Notes: generated by a model not told the origin, from the letters alone. 64,000 bases of DNA from Paremcibacter congregatus (GCF_006385135.1 NZ_CP041025.1:372001-436000), one strand, 5' to 3'. Numbered from the stretch's first letter, positions 8,521 through 16,524 are shown. Translations and numbers: made by a program.

Positions 8521-9378
8521 TGCCTTAAAGCCTTCCCGATAAGTCGGGTATTTCAGGGTGACGCCCAGTTCCTGCTTGATGCGGTCGTTACGCACCCGTT
8601 TGTTTTCGCTGTAGAACATCCGCATCATGGGCGAAAGGGTGGCGTCAGTGATGTCTACGGCAGGCAGGGGCGGCTTGACAAGCAAGTCACAAACATAATC
8701 CAGAACTTCCGGGCTCGGGGCGGGCAGGTCATCGACCACATTGTATGTTTGACCGGGATGAGGCCGCGCCATTGACGCGCGCAGCACCCGGGCGATATCT
8801 TCCACATGAATGCGGGAGAAAAACTGCCCCGGCTTGACGATCTTGCGGGCCTTGTCGCTCATCAGGCTGGTCAGTTGACCGCGGCCGGGTGAGCGGCCCA
8901 CCGGCGGGCCGTAAATGCTGCCGAGGCGGAAAATATGCACCGGAAGATCATAATCCTGACAGAGAACCCGCCAGTCCTGTTCCGCTTTCAGGCGCAGATG
9001 TCCACGCGTGGCGGTCGGGGCGGGCGGCGTATTGTCATCCACCCACGCGCCTTGTCGGTCCCCGTAAACCCCGGTGGTTGACAGATAACCGACCCATTGC
9101 ACATGGGGCAGGCGGGTCAAGATATCACGGTGGTGATGCAATACCGGATCACCGATATCCTCCTGCGGCGCAATGGAAATCAGCAGATGGGTGACATCCC
9201 GCAAAATTTTTTCCGGGTTTTCGAGCGGATGATCATTGGCAAAAGCATAAAGTCCCTGTGCCGGGTCAGCCGTTCGACTGGTGCCGGCAACGGACCAGGT
9301 TTCACCAGCCTGGCGCATCTGTCGCGCCAGAATCTGGGCGCTGTAGCCATAGCCGAAACAGAATAATTTTGGGGTCAT
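8506..9378 (-). CDS. SDR family NAD(P)-dependent epimerase/dehydratase (YeeZ-like)
   Basis: Extended short-chain dehydrogenase-like protein of 290 residues. The N-terminal Rossmann glycine motif is FCFGYGYSAQIL; the catalytic region is YLSTTGVYGDRQGAWVDD, with Ser/Thr and the Tyr of GVYG. IFRLGSIYGP and SRIHVEDIARVL are typical of YeeZ-type epimerases. The substrate is unknown. Start chosen at the ATG at 9378 (AGAGAG upstream). Its head-to-head neighbour is a TPR protein, and downstream it converges with the cyclase gene. The combination of this SDR, queG and a FzlA-like GST nearby recurs in alphaproteobacteria. Confidence 0.86.
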   Translation of the reverse strand: MTPKLFCFGYGYSAQILARQMRQAGETWSVAGTSRTADPAQGLYAFANDHPLENPEKILRDVTHLLISIAPQEDIGDPVLHHHRDILTRLPHVQWVGYLSTTGVYGDRQGAWVDDNTPPAPTATRGHLRLKAEQDWRVLCQDYDLPVHIFRLGSIYGPPVGRSPGRGQLTSLMSDKARKIVKPGQFFSRIHVEDIARVLRASMARPHPGQTYNVVDDLPAPSPEVLDYVCDLLVKPPLPAVDITDATLSPMMRMFYSENKRVRNDRIKQELGVTLKYPTYREGFKALVGD

Positions 9379-9469
9379 CGGGGCTCTCTTTTCCAGTTGG
9401 CCATGATTTCGCCTTACGGGCTGTGATAATGGCTTGATCTTGACCCTTTTTAACGTGATAGTGCCTCTC

Positions 9470-10303
9470 ATGAAACAGATAACTTTTTTGATGATGATTT
9501 TTGCTTCTTTCCCGGCAGCAGCGGCGGAGCCTGAAGCGCCCCTGAGTGATCCGGCGAAATATCAACACTGCCTGACGCTGGTGGGCCGTGACCCGGTGGC
9601 GGCGCTTGCCTATGCCAATGACTGGGTATTTGGCGGGGTCGGGGATGTGCCGGCGGGCCATTGCAAGGCGCTGGCGTTGCTGGAAAGTGGCAAGCCCGTC
9701 GCGGCGGCGGAATTGTTGGAAAAACTGCTCGATGACCTGATGGTCAATGGCGATCCGACGGTGCGGCAGAATAATGATAATCTGCGGGTGCAATTATCTA
9801 TTCAGGCGGCGCTGGCCTGGAAGGCGGCCGGGGCCACGGCCCCGACTTATTATGACAAGGCCTATGTCGCCTATAGTGATGCTCTGTCGGGTATAAAAAC
9901 AGATAATCCCTTGCTCAACAATAAAGTTTTGTTGTGGGAATTATATGTCGAACGCGGAACCCTGCAGATCCTGCGGGGAGAGAGCCGGGCGGCGATCGGG
10001 GATTTTACCCAGGCGATTGTCCAGGATGATCAGCAATATGAAGCCTATCTGCAACGCGCCAAGGCGTATCGCAAAACACGCAATTTCCTGAAAGCCCGCC
10101 TGGATCTCAAGGTGGCGGACAAGCTCGGGGGTGAAATCCCGGAAGCCCGTGGCGAAATTCTGCTGGAAAGTGGCATTCTGTTTCGTGAACAGGGCCGCAA
10201 GCTGGAGGCGCGTCAGGCCTGGCAGGCGATTATTGACGCCTATCCGACACAGGATGTCGCCGAAATGGCGCGGACAAATATTGCGCTTCTGCCGGTAGAA
10301 TAG
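9470..10303 (+). CDS. Exported tetratricopeptide-repeat protein
   Basis: Protein of about 277 residues. From the ATG at 9470 the sequence begins with a short signal peptide (MKQITFLMMIFASFPAAAAE). The mature part is alpha-helical, with TPR-like units most clearly at RGTLQILRGESRAAIGDF, YLQRAKAYRKTRNFLKARLD and ESGILFREQGRKLEARQAW. TPR proteins mediate protein binding; no partner is evident. A TTG 36 bases upstream would extend the frame but would put residues before the signal peptide, so the ATG is preferred. It is divergent from the SDR gene. Confidence 0.8.
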   Translation: MKQITFLMMIFASFPAAAAEPEAPLSDPAKYQHCLTLVGRDPVAALAYANDWVFGGVGDVPAGHCKALALLESGKPVAAAELLEKLLDDLMVNGDPTVRQNNDNLRVQLSIQAALAWKAAGATAPTYYDKAYVAYSDALSGIKTDNPLLNNKVLLWELYVERGTLQILRGESRAAIGDFTQAIVQDDQQYEAYLQRAKAYRKTRNFLKARLDLKVADKLGGEIPEARGEILLESGILFREQGRKLEARQAWQAIIDAYPTQDVAEMARTNIALLPVE

Positions 10304-10330
10304 TCAGGGGTCACACTTCTGCCTTAATCA

Positions 10331-10360
10331 TTGGACAATCTGTTTAGTGTTACCTAATAT
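10331..10360 (+). promoter_or_regulatory. Promoter candidate for the Lys-rich protein
   Basis: TTGGAC (10331-10336), an 18-base spacer and TAATAT (10355-10360), about 45 bases before the start codons of the downstream gene. Confidence 0.5.
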
Positions 10361-10408
10361 GGTAAAGTTACACAGTCATTTACAATTTAAAATATGAAGG
10401 GAAGAATG

Positions 10409-10720
10409 ATGATGAAAATTTTTACGCCTAAAACCTTGGGGGCGCTTCTGGTCGCTGTGTCTTTTGCTGTTTCTCCTGTGATCGGCCATGCCGGTGACAA
10501 AGAGAAGGGGAAAGAGAAAAAATCTGAAATGATGATGAAAAAAGACGCCCATAAAGCTGAAATGGAAGCCAAGAAGGCTGAAATGAAGGCCCATAAAATG
10601 GACAAAAAAGCCTATAAAGAAGACATGAAGGGGCATAAAAAAGCTGAAAAAGACGCCAAAAAGGCCGAAAAGAAAGCTAAAAAAATGAAGAAGAAACTTA
10701 CGGACGACGATGAGTCCTGA
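10409..10720 (+). CDS. Small exported Lys/Ala/Met-rich helical protein
   Basis: A protein of about 103 residues with a clear signal peptide (KTLGALLVAVSFAVSPVIGH, cleavage near GHAG). The mature part is almost entirely Lys, Glu, Ala, Met and His in short repeats such as KKAEMKAHKMDKKAYKEDM and KKAEKDAKKAEKKAKKMKKK, ending in TDDDES. It should be a long charged helix in the periplasm. Function is unknown; nucleic-acid, phosphate, lipid or metal binding are all possible. Three ATG codons lie in a row at 10406-10414; AAGGGA upstream favours the second or third. Own promoter and terminator, so a single-gene unit. Confidence 0.75.
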   Translation: MMKIFTPKTLGALLVAVSFAVSPVIGHAGDKEKGKEKKSEMMMKKDAHKAEMEAKKAEMKAHKMDKKAYKEDMKGHKKAEKDAKKAEKKAKKMKKKLTDDDES

Positions 10721-10742
10721 TGTGTTCTGCATGATGAACCAA

Positions 10743-10767
10743 GGCGGCCTTTGTGCCGCCTTTTTTA
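10743..10767 (+). terminator. Rho-independent terminator
   Basis: Stem GGCGGC/GCCGCC with a 6-base loop, followed by six T (10761-10766), just after the Lys-rich gene and at the 3' end of the convergent queG. Confidence 0.88.
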
Positions 10768-11880
10768 ATGCCATTCCAGCCTGACATCAGGATCAGTTTC
10801 CTGATTGATGGATCTTTCCCGGTGAGCGCGCCATTGATCCTGATCACAGAGCTGACGCAGGGCCCAGACTGCCATGGCGCGGATATGAGGACTCGGATCG
10901 GTGAGCTGCTGCTCGACCTTCGGGATCAGGGTGCGATCCGCACTATTGCCGATGGCGATCAATACATTGCGGATAAACCAGGTCCGGCCGATGCGTTTGA
11001 TCGGTGAGCCGGAAAAAACCTGGCGGAAACCGGCATCATCCAGCTCCACCAGATCACTTAAGGCCGGGAAGGCCAGTTCCAGACGCGGCAGATAGGCGGG
11101 CTCGACAAGTTTCTTGGCGTATTTATTCCACGGACAGACGGCGAGACAATCATCGCAGCCGTAGATGCGGTTGCCCATGGGCTTGCGGAATTCTTCCGCG
11201 ATATGGCCCTTATATTCGATGGTCAGATAAGATATGCAGCGCCGGGCGTCGAGCTGGTTCGGGGCCGGGAAGGCCTTGGTCGGGCAGATGTCGAGACAGG
11301 CGCGACAACTACCGCAACTGTCGCGTCCCGGCGGGTCGGCGGGCAGGTCGAGGGTGGTAAATATACTGCCGAGAAACAGCCAGGAGCCAAACTCGCGACT
11401 GACCAGATTGGTATGCTTGCCCTGCCAGCCGAGGCCCGATTTGGCGGCCAGCGGCTTTTCCATCACCGGTGCGGTGTCGACGAAGACCTTGACCTCGGCG
11501 TCGAACTGTCGATGCAGATCACGGGCGACCTGTTTCAGCTTCTTCTTGACCACATCATGATAATCCTTACCCCGGGCATAGACCGATATATTGCCGCGGT
11601 CCTTGTGGGCGAGAGTGTCCAGAGGATTCTGGGCCGGGCTGTAATTCATCGCCAGCAGAATAATGCTTTTCACGTCCGGCCACAGGGTGCGGGGATCAGA
11701 GCGTCGGTCGGCCTTGTCACGCATCCAGGCCATCTCGCCATGACGTTCCAGATCGAGAAACTCGAAAAAATGCGCAGCATTGGGATCAAGCCCGTCCGGT
11801 CCCGTGATGCGCACCACGTCGAAGCCGGCCGCCTTTGCGGTGTCAATAATATGGGTTTTGGCGGCCGCTGGGTCGGTCAT
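10765..11880 (-). CDS. queG: Epoxyqueuosine reductase QueG
   Basis: Last enzyme of queuosine synthesis: a cobalamin- and iron-sulfur-dependent reductase that turns epoxyqueuosine into queuosine at tRNA position 34. It has 371 residues, the usual length. The N-terminal DUF1730 region includes YARGKDYHDVVKKKLKQ; two ferredoxin-like 4Fe-4S motifs follow, CGSCRACLDICP and CDDCLAVCPWNKYAKK. The C-terminal part is helical and resembles the HEAT-like end (PHIRAMAVWALRQL). It starts five bases after the stop of the GST-like gene and is probably cotranscribed with it. Confidence 0.95.
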   Translation of the reverse strand: MTDPAAAKTHIIDTAKAAGFDVVRITGPDGLDPNAAHFFEFLDLERHGEMAWMRDKADRRSDPRTLWPDVKSIILLAMNYSPAQNPLDTLAHKDRGNISVYARGKDYHDVVKKKLKQVARDLHRQFDAEVKVFVDTAPVMEKPLAAKSGLGWQGKHTNLVSREFGSWLFLGSIFTTLDLPADPPGRDSCGSCRACLDICPTKAFPAPNQLDARRCISYLTIEYKGHIAEEFRKPMGNRIYGCDDCLAVCPWNKYAKKLVEPAYLPRLELAFPALSDLVELDDAGFRQVFSGSPIKRIGRTWFIRNVLIAIGNSADRTLIPKVEQQLTDPSPHIRAMAVWALRQLCDQDQWRAHRERSINQETDPDVRLEWH

Positions 11881-11885
11881 TGCGG

Positions 11886-12554
11886 TTAAAAATCAAGGTT
11901 TTTATAGTGGGATACCGGGGGCAGACCGGCAATCAGGTCTTTCAGAAGCGGCTGGAAGCTGGGCCGCGATTTTATGCGGGCGTACCAGTCCTTGGCGCCC
12001 TGAAAGTCCTCCCATGGCACATCGCCGAGGTAATCGATGCAGGAAAGATGGGACGCGGCGGCAATGTCGGCATAGGAAAACCGGTCGCCTGCCAGCCAGT
12101 TACGGCGTTCGGCGAGATATTCGATATATTTCAGATGCTGCTTGATGTTGATGCCGGCGCAGCGGATGTTCGCGGCTTCCGGTACCCCAAGTTTGAGAAA
12201 GCGTTTCATAACCTTTTCTATGATCAGGATGTCGGTGACTTCGGTATAGAACTTAACGTCAAACCATTCAATCAGGCGGCGGGTTTCCGCCCGTTCCGCC
12301 GGGGTATCGCCCAGCAGGCTTTCCGTGGTCTGGGTATCCTGAAGATATTCCTGAATGGCATAACTGCCGCAAAGTTTCACCTCGTCTTCACACAGCAAAA
12401 CCGGCACCGTGCCCGCCGGGTTCAACGCCAGAAAATCGCGCCGCCGGGTCCAGGGCATTTCCAGCACCAGCTCAAATTCAATCGCCTTTTCTGCGAGGGC
12501 GACACGGATGGCCCGGGAAAAGGGCGAAAACCAATAATGATATAATTTATTCAT
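11886..12554 (-). CDS. fzlA: Glutathione S-transferase-like protein, probable FzlA
   Basis: A 222-residue protein with the thioredoxin-like N-terminal domain (LYHYWFSPFSRAIRVALAEK, LNPAGTVPVL, SYAIQEYL) and the helical C-terminal GST domain (FSYADIAAASHLSCIDYLGD). In alphaproteobacteria the GST homologue next to queG is often FzlA, which binds FtsZ filaments and is needed for division in Caulobacter. Length, neighbours and the SPFSRAIRVALAEK start fit that, but I could not align it. A generic GST is the alternative. Upstream of queG on the same strand. Confidence 0.75.
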   Translation of the reverse strand: MNKLYHYWFSPFSRAIRVALAEKAIEFELVLEMPWTRRRDFLALNPAGTVPVLLCEDEVKLCGSYAIQEYLQDTQTTESLLGDTPAERAETRRLIEWFDVKFYTEVTDILIIEKVMKRFLKLGVPEAANIRCAGINIKQHLKYIEYLAERRNWLAGDRFSYADIAAASHLSCIDYLGDVPWEDFQGAKDWYARIKSRPSFQPLLKDLIAGLPPVSHYKNLDF

Positions 12555-12626
12555 GAATCGGATTTTACAGAAAGCGATCTGTTATGTCCTCCTTAAAAAA
12601 TCATTCCGGTGCAGAAAGTTAAATTA

Positions 12627-12650
12627 ATATTTGAATAATTGTTCAAGTAT
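12627..12650. promoter_or_regulatory. ArsR/SmtB-type operator palindrome
   Basis: A 24-base near-perfect palindrome, centred between 12638 and 12639, with matching halves except for two transition pairs. The core is TTGAA-N6-TTCAA, like known SmtB/CzrA operators. It ends 15 bases before the arsR-type start codon and should overlap its promoter (a TATGAT -10-like element is at 12648-12653). Likely autoregulation by the downstream sensor. Confidence 0.75.
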
Positions 12651-12664
12651 GATATATTGAGAGC

Positions 12665-12970
12665 ATGAAAACATTATCAGAAGACGACGCCGTGGAACTG
12701 GCGGAAATTTTTCACCTGCTTGGCGATCCCAGCCGATTGCGGATTGTGTATGCCTGTCTGGGGGAGCCGGTTAATGCCGGCGCTCTCGCGGCGGACCTGA
12801 AGCTTAGTCCGTCCCTGGTCAGTCATCATCTGCGGCTGTTGAGAGCGGCGCGTATATTAACAAGTGACCGTCGGGGGCGGCATATTTTCTATGCAGCCGA
12901 AGACGATCATATCCGGGATATGGTGCGGGATATGGCCGTGCATATCAAGGAAGACCATAAAGTCGAGTAA
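12665..12970 (+). CDS. ArsR/SmtB-family zinc-type metal sensor repressor
   Basis: A 101-residue winged-helix repressor. The helix-turn-helix is around LKLSPSLVSHHLRLLRAARIL. The last helix carries D80-x-H82 and H93-x2-E96, the same spacing as the alpha-5 zinc site of SmtB (D104, H106, H117, E120). No Cys pair of the arsenic or cadmium type is seen in the recognition helix. A zinc- or cobalt-responsive repressor that leaves its operator on metal binding is inferred. A strong palindrome lies directly upstream, and a cation exporter starts 11 bases after the stop, forming a two-gene resistance operon. Confidence 0.9.
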   Translation: MKTLSEDDAVELAEIFHLLGDPSRLRIVYACLGEPVNAGALAADLKLSPSLVSHHLRLLRAARILTSDRRGRHIFYAAEDDHIRDMVRDMAVHIKEDHKVE

Positions 12971-12981
12971 AGGGGAATGAG

Positions 12982-13614
12982 ATGTCCGGTTGTTGCGACC
13001 ATGATGATATTGATAAAGCGGATTTGCAGATAAAATCCTTTCGTCGCGCTTTATGGGCGGTGTTGCTGATTAATGGCGTGATGTTCGTGATGGAATTCAG
13101 CAGCGCCTTTTTTGCCGGTTCCGTTTCCTTGCAGGCGGATGCCCTGGACTTTCTCGGGGATACCGTAACCTATGCGATAACCCTGCTTGCCATGGGATAT
13201 TCACTACAAACCCGTGCGCGGGTTGCGCTGTTCAAGGGGCTGAGCCTGGGGGTTTTGGGCCTGTGGGTTTATGGTCAGGCGCTTTATTATATCCTGACGG
13301 ATCAAATTCCCTCTTATGAAATTATGGGATTGATGGGGGTGATCGCCTTCTTCGCCAACCTGGGGAGCGCACTGTTGCTGTATCGTTACCGGGTGGGGGA
13401 CAGCAACATGCAATCTGTCTGGCTTTGTTCACGCAATGATGCGATCGGTAATCTGGCCATTATTGTTGCGGCGTCGGGGGTGTTTGCCACAGGGTCGGCC
13501 TGGCCTGATTTCGCCGTGGCGACCGTAATGGCGACTTTGGCGGTGACCGCAAGCCTGCGCATTATTCGGCTGTCGTTGCGGGAAATGCGGGCGGAGGTTC
13601 ACGAGCACCCCTGA
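12982..13614 (+). CDS. Cation diffusion facilitator family transporter, short form
   Basis: Inner-membrane metal/proton antiporter of 210 residues with six predicted helices and little or no cytoplasmic C-terminal domain, so shorter than typical CDF proteins (about 300). The transport-site motif in helix 2 is D56-x3-D60 (ADALDFLGD). In helix 5 the usual His-x3-Asp is C149-x3-D153 (CSRNDAIGN). The N-terminus MSGCCDHDD may also bind metal. Zinc, cobalt or cadmium export is likely given the upstream sensor; the Cys substitution may shift selectivity. Cotranscribed with the repressor. Confidence 0.87.
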   Translation: MSGCCDHDDIDKADLQIKSFRRALWAVLLINGVMFVMEFSSAFFAGSVSLQADALDFLGDTVTYAITLLAMGYSLQTRARVALFKGLSLGVLGLWVYGQALYYILTDQIPSYEIMGLMGVIAFFANLGSALLLYRYRVGDSNMQSVWLCSRNDAIGNLAIIVAASGVFATGSAWPDFAVATVMATLAVTASLRIIRLSLREMRAEVHEHP

Positions 13615-13620
13615 ACAAGG

Positions 13621-13645
13621 CCCGACATCTCTTGGGAGATGCGGG
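13621..13645. terminator. Hairpin between convergent genes
   Basis: CCCG and CATCTC pair with GAGATG and CGGG around a 4-base loop; one A is bulged. There is no T run on either side, so termination is possible but not typical. It lies between the ends of the CDF gene and the DUF3126 gene. Confidence 0.4.
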
Positions 13646-13665
13646 ACGGGTTCAGGTCCTGAATA

Positions 13666-13899
13666 TTAAATCAGGGAGGCGTCAGCGGCGTTGGGCAGGT
13701 CTTCTTCCAGAATTGCGATGTTAAGGGCGTAGGAAACTTCGCCTTCATCTTCATCTCTGTAGATAACGCCCAGAAATTCACCTTTATGGTGAACTTCCAT
13801 GCTGCCGTCTTTTTGCATGCCGGCATCCAGGGTAAATTGGTCTGTGTCGAATCTATCGTTAAGATATTTTTTCAGACGCATGGTTTCGGTTCTGTTCAT
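13666..13899 (-). CDS. DUF3126 family protein
   Basis: A 77-residue cytoplasmic protein of a family found mainly in alphaproteobacteria. The N-terminal helix is TMRLKKYLNDRF; it is followed by strands with MEVHHKGEFLGVIYRDEDEGEVSYALNI in two parts and the end AILEEDL, matching the family pattern of KxEVYxGxEFIGVL and ILDxDL as I recall it. No function is known. Its start overlaps the stop of the upstream exported protein (ATGA). Confidence 0.85.
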   Translation of the reverse strand: MNRTETMRLKKYLNDRFDTDQFTLDAGMQKDGSMEVHHKGEFLGVIYRDEDEGEVSYALNIAILEEDLPNAADASLI

Positions 13900-14474
13900 T
13901 CTGTGTCCTCAAATAGTATTTCCAGTTTCCGCATATAAGGCTTCAGGGCCTTTTGATCGGCTTTCACCTGGGCGGACGGATTTGTCATCATCGCCAGACC
14001 TTGTTTCAGGCCCACCAGCATCTGGGCTTTGGTCTCAGGGGATAGATATTCGTTTTTTTCCAATTCTGCAATACTCTCTTGCATTTTCTCTACATCGGCG
14101 GGGGACATATTGGCGGTCATTTTAAGGCCCATGTAGGCTTTGAGGATCCGGTCACCGACGTTGGCCCACTGATCTGGCGACGTGAAGCCGGCGTCATCAA
14201 TGATCTTGGCGAATTCCGGAAAGGATTTGTGGGTGCGGATGGTTTTGAGGGAATGTGTCATGGGACCAAACGTCTCGGAACCAGGAAGCACGCTCTGCAT
14301 ATCCGACCCGTCCTCTTCGAGGATGTCGTATTTTTCTTCAAGCTTCTGCATGGGTTTCATCACAGCAATAAAGCTTTCAATGTTGTCTCGGCTCAGCGGG
14401 GTGGCGGCCTGCACCGAAAAACTCATGCAAAGGGCCGCAAACAAGCTCAGGCCTGTAATGGCTATTTTGTTCAT
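13896..14474 (-). CDS. Exported hypothetical helical protein
   Basis: A 192-residue protein with a signal peptide (MNKIAITGLSLFAALCMSFS, cleavage near VQAA). The mature part is helical and has no motif I recognise; MSPADVEKMQESIAELEKN and SPETKAQMLVGLKQGLAMM are its most regular stretches. The last codons overlap the DUF3126 start, so the two are translationally coupled. Periplasmic location inferred; function not assigned. Confidence 0.78.
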   Translation of the reverse strand: MNKIAITGLSLFAALCMSFSVQAATPLSRDNIESFIAVMKPMQKLEEKYDILEEDGSDMQSVLPGSETFGPMTHSLKTIRTHKSFPEFAKIIDDAGFTSPDQWANVGDRILKAYMGLKMTANMSPADVEKMQESIAELEKNEYLSPETKAQMLVGLKQGLAMMTNPSAQVKADQKALKPYMRKLEILFEDTE

Positions 14475-14801
14475 TTCTCAATACCTCTTAAGGGAGTTAG
14501 GGATGTTTTTTCACACCAAACGACAGAGGAGTAGACTAGTCAATTCCCCCCCGTCAGGTCAATTTATTTAAAAGTATTATTGCTGATGGTGTTGGTGAAA
14601 ATAAGGCAAAAATGGGGTGTTTTGGCCGGAAACCCGGATTGATATTTAGGTAAAATTTTATCTTTAAGTTTCGGTTTACGAATTGTCTGTATAGTGATTC
14701 GTATCGGACGGAATAATAACAAAAGCATTCTTCACTGTGATGGTTCAGATGAAGAAGCAAATAAGCGTCTAAAGACGTCATTTTTAGTAAGGAGATTTAT
14801 T
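14475..14801. other. Divergent intergenic region, 327 bases
   Basis: Separates the exported protein (minus) and the TonB-domain gene (plus). The frame of the plus-strand gene stays open upstream for 36 codons, but the residues there do not resemble protein and the ribosome-binding site is at 14789. TATAGT near 14690 may be a -10 element. Nothing else was recognised. Confidence 0.4.
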
Positions 14802-15185
14802 GTGAAGCGAGTACTGGGAAAAATTTGGTTGAGTATAATGGCCGTGGCGATGATGTCATTTGTTGGCGTCGGCTTTTCATCAAGCGCGCAGGCGGGTGAT
14901 ATAAAAGATTGGCAAGTCAAAATTGTTAAGCTTGTGGCGAAGAAGCAGGTTTATCCTCGCGCTGCCATGCGTAAAGAACTTGAAGGCCGGGCAAAAGTCC
15001 GGGTCAATATTGACCGCAGCGGCGCTATTGTCAGCCACGAAATTATCACACCGACCGGTGAAGAGGTGTTTGATAAAGAAATTCCAAAGCTGATTGCACG
15101 CATCAATCCACTGCCAACGCCACCTTCTGCGCTTGGCGATGATCAGTTGAGTTTTGTTCTGCCCCTGTCTTGGGTCATTCGCTAA
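14802..15185 (+). CDS. Exported protein with a lone TonB C-terminal domain
   Basis: A 127-residue protein starting at a GTG with AAGGAG 8 bases upstream. Residues 1-31 are a signal peptide ending SSAQAGD. The mature part is a single TonB C-terminal domain: YPRAAMRKELEGRAKVRVNI, then GAIVSHEIITPTGEEVFDKE and PLPTPPS. The long proline-rich spacer and retained N-terminal anchor of true TonB are missing, so it is probably soluble in the periplasm and cannot by itself link to ExbB/ExbD. It may be an envelope binding or adaptor protein. Alone in its unit, with a terminator downstream. Confidence 0.82.
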   Translation: MKRVLGKIWLSIMAVAMMSFVGVGFSSSAQAGDIKDWQVKIVKLVAKKQVYPRAAMRKELEGRAKVRVNIDRSGAIVSHEIITPTGEEVFDKEIPKLIARINPLPTPPSALGDDQLSFVLPLSWVIR

Positions 15186-15244
15186 GTTCAGGCGACGCAT
15201 AAAACTTTTATATTATTTTTTAAGTGATCATTTGATCTTTTAAG

Positions 15245-15275
15245 ACGGCCTCCCTATGGGAAGGCCGTTTTTTTA
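15245..15275 (+). terminator. Rho-independent terminator after TonB-domain gene
   Basis: A stem of ACGGCCT and CCC paired with GGG and AGGCCGT around a TAT loop, then seven T (15268-15274). Confidence 0.9.
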
Positions 15276-15425
15276 CTTGCGCTTTGAGTGAGAAAACCAT
15301 ATGACATCGGGGATGGATTAGGGTTTGGGAAAGGGATTAAGATTTGCCAAATACGTAAATCCCTCTATATTACCCTGATCATTATTCGTATTAATAAAGC
15401 GGTTTAAAACCCCGTAGGAGGTTAC

Positions 15426-16043
15426 ATGAAACAGCCTTTGATGCCAATGGCGACGGCCGTATGGTTGGTTGACAACACAAGTCTTTCTTTTCGTCAGATT
15501 GCGGAATTCTGCAGCCTGCATGAACTGGAAGTGCAGGGCATAGCTGATGAACAGGTCGCGCAGAACATTGTCGGCCTGGACCCGATCGTCAATGGTCAGT
15601 TGAGCTGGGATGACATTAAACGTTGTCAGGATGATCCCAGTGCCCGACTGGAATTGCTGGAAGAAGAAATTCCCGCCAAGACCCGTTCCGGCGGCGCCCG
15701 CTATACCCCGGTATCCAAACGCCAGGATAAGCCGGACGCCATTGCCTGGTTGCTGAAATTTCATCCGGAGCTGTCGAATGCCCAGATCTGTCGCCTGGTG
15801 GGAACCACCAAGCCAACGATTGTGGCGATCCGGGAACGCTCTCACTGGAACATGTCCGAGATCAAGCCGGTAGACCCTGTTCTGCTGGGGCTGTGCAAAC
15901 AGACGGAACTCGACGAAGCCGTGAAGAAAGCGGCGCCTCCTGTTGTTGAAGAGCCTGCTGTGGAAGAGCCTGAGGCCGTTGTTGCGGAAGACGTCTCTGA
16001 AGATGCCGCTCCTGCGGATGCGGTTTCTGAAGACCAGGTCTGA
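15426..16043 (+). CDS. trcR: Cell cycle transcriptional regulator TrcR (DUF1013)
   Basis: A 205-residue protein with the DUF1013 domain over about 1-150: MPMATAVWLVDNTSLSFRQI, the QNIVGLDPIVNGQL segment, and PDAIAWLLKFHPELSNAQI with VGTTKPTIVAIRERSHWN, which looks like a helix-turn-helix. In Caulobacter and relatives TrcR is a conserved, nearly universal alphaproteobacterial protein linked to transcription during the cell cycle. The C-terminal 50 residues are an acidic Pro/Ala/Val/Glu tail with VVEEPAVEEPEAVVAEDVSE, of variable length in the family. A ribosome-binding site (GTAGGAGG) precedes the ATG. Own unit, closed by a terminator. Confidence 0.9.
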   Translation: MKQPLMPMATAVWLVDNTSLSFRQIAEFCSLHELEVQGIADEQVAQNIVGLDPIVNGQLSWDDIKRCQDDPSARLELLEEEIPAKTRSGGARYTPVSKRQDKPDAIAWLLKFHPELSNAQICRLVGTTKPTIVAIRERSHWNMSEIKPVDPVLLGLCKQTELDEAVKKAAPPVVEEPAVEEPEAVVAEDVSEDAAPADAVSEDQV

Positions 16044-16136
16044 TCCGATTGATATGCTGCGGCCCGAAGGCCTGTCAGGATAAAGGAACTGACTGTTTTC
16101 TGTGAAGGAAAACAGATGCGCTTTAAGGCCGTCACA

Positions 16137-16170
16137 TAAAAAAGGCCCCCGGGATCGGGGGCCTGTTCTT
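16137..16170. terminator. Bidirectional terminator between trcR and YdcH gene
   Basis: Eight-bp stem AGGCCCCC/GGGGGCCT (16143-16150 with 16157-16164). On the plus strand it is followed by GTTCTTTT, on the minus strand by seven T, so it can serve both convergent genes. Confidence 0.85.
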
Positions 16171-16183
16171 TTGGAGACGGATA

Positions 16184-16354
16184 TCAGCCCGTTCGCTTAT
16201 ATCGCTCGATCTCATCTTTTAGCTTCAGTTTTTCTCTCTTGAGGTCATGAAGGACGACGCTGTCTGGGGAAGGGCGATGTTCCTCTTTGAGGATAATTTC
16301 ATCTAGTTTGGAGTGTTTTTCTGAAAGTGCTGTAAGATGAGCTTCTACGTGCAT
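16184..16354 (-). CDS. YdcH/DUF465 family small protein (first copy)
   Basis: A 56-residue protein beginning MHVEAHLTALSEKHSKLDE, with the second half HDLKREKLKLKDEIERYK. This is the DUF465 helical hairpin: a first helix, a short loop (HRPSPDS) and the conserved LKxxKLxLKDEI helix. A good AGGAG site lies 10 bases before the ATG. The family is short, probably dimeric, and of unknown function. It is divergent from ubiX, and a second member lies on the other side of ubiX. Confidence 0.85.
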   Translation of the reverse strand: MHVEAHLTALSEKHSKLDEIILKEEHRPSPDSVVLHDLKREKLKLKDEIERYKRTG

Positions 16355-16524
16355 ATTTGGTTCTCCTGATTGGAAAGTTTAGCGGTATAATTTAATCATA
16401 AAAATAAAATACTGTCACGGAAATCTATCATTCCGGTCCGATATTCGACATAATAGTTCGCATTGGAACGCATTTTGAACTAATATTTCATGAATCTAAT
16501 ATAAAGTTAGGGAGCCGGCGAATC

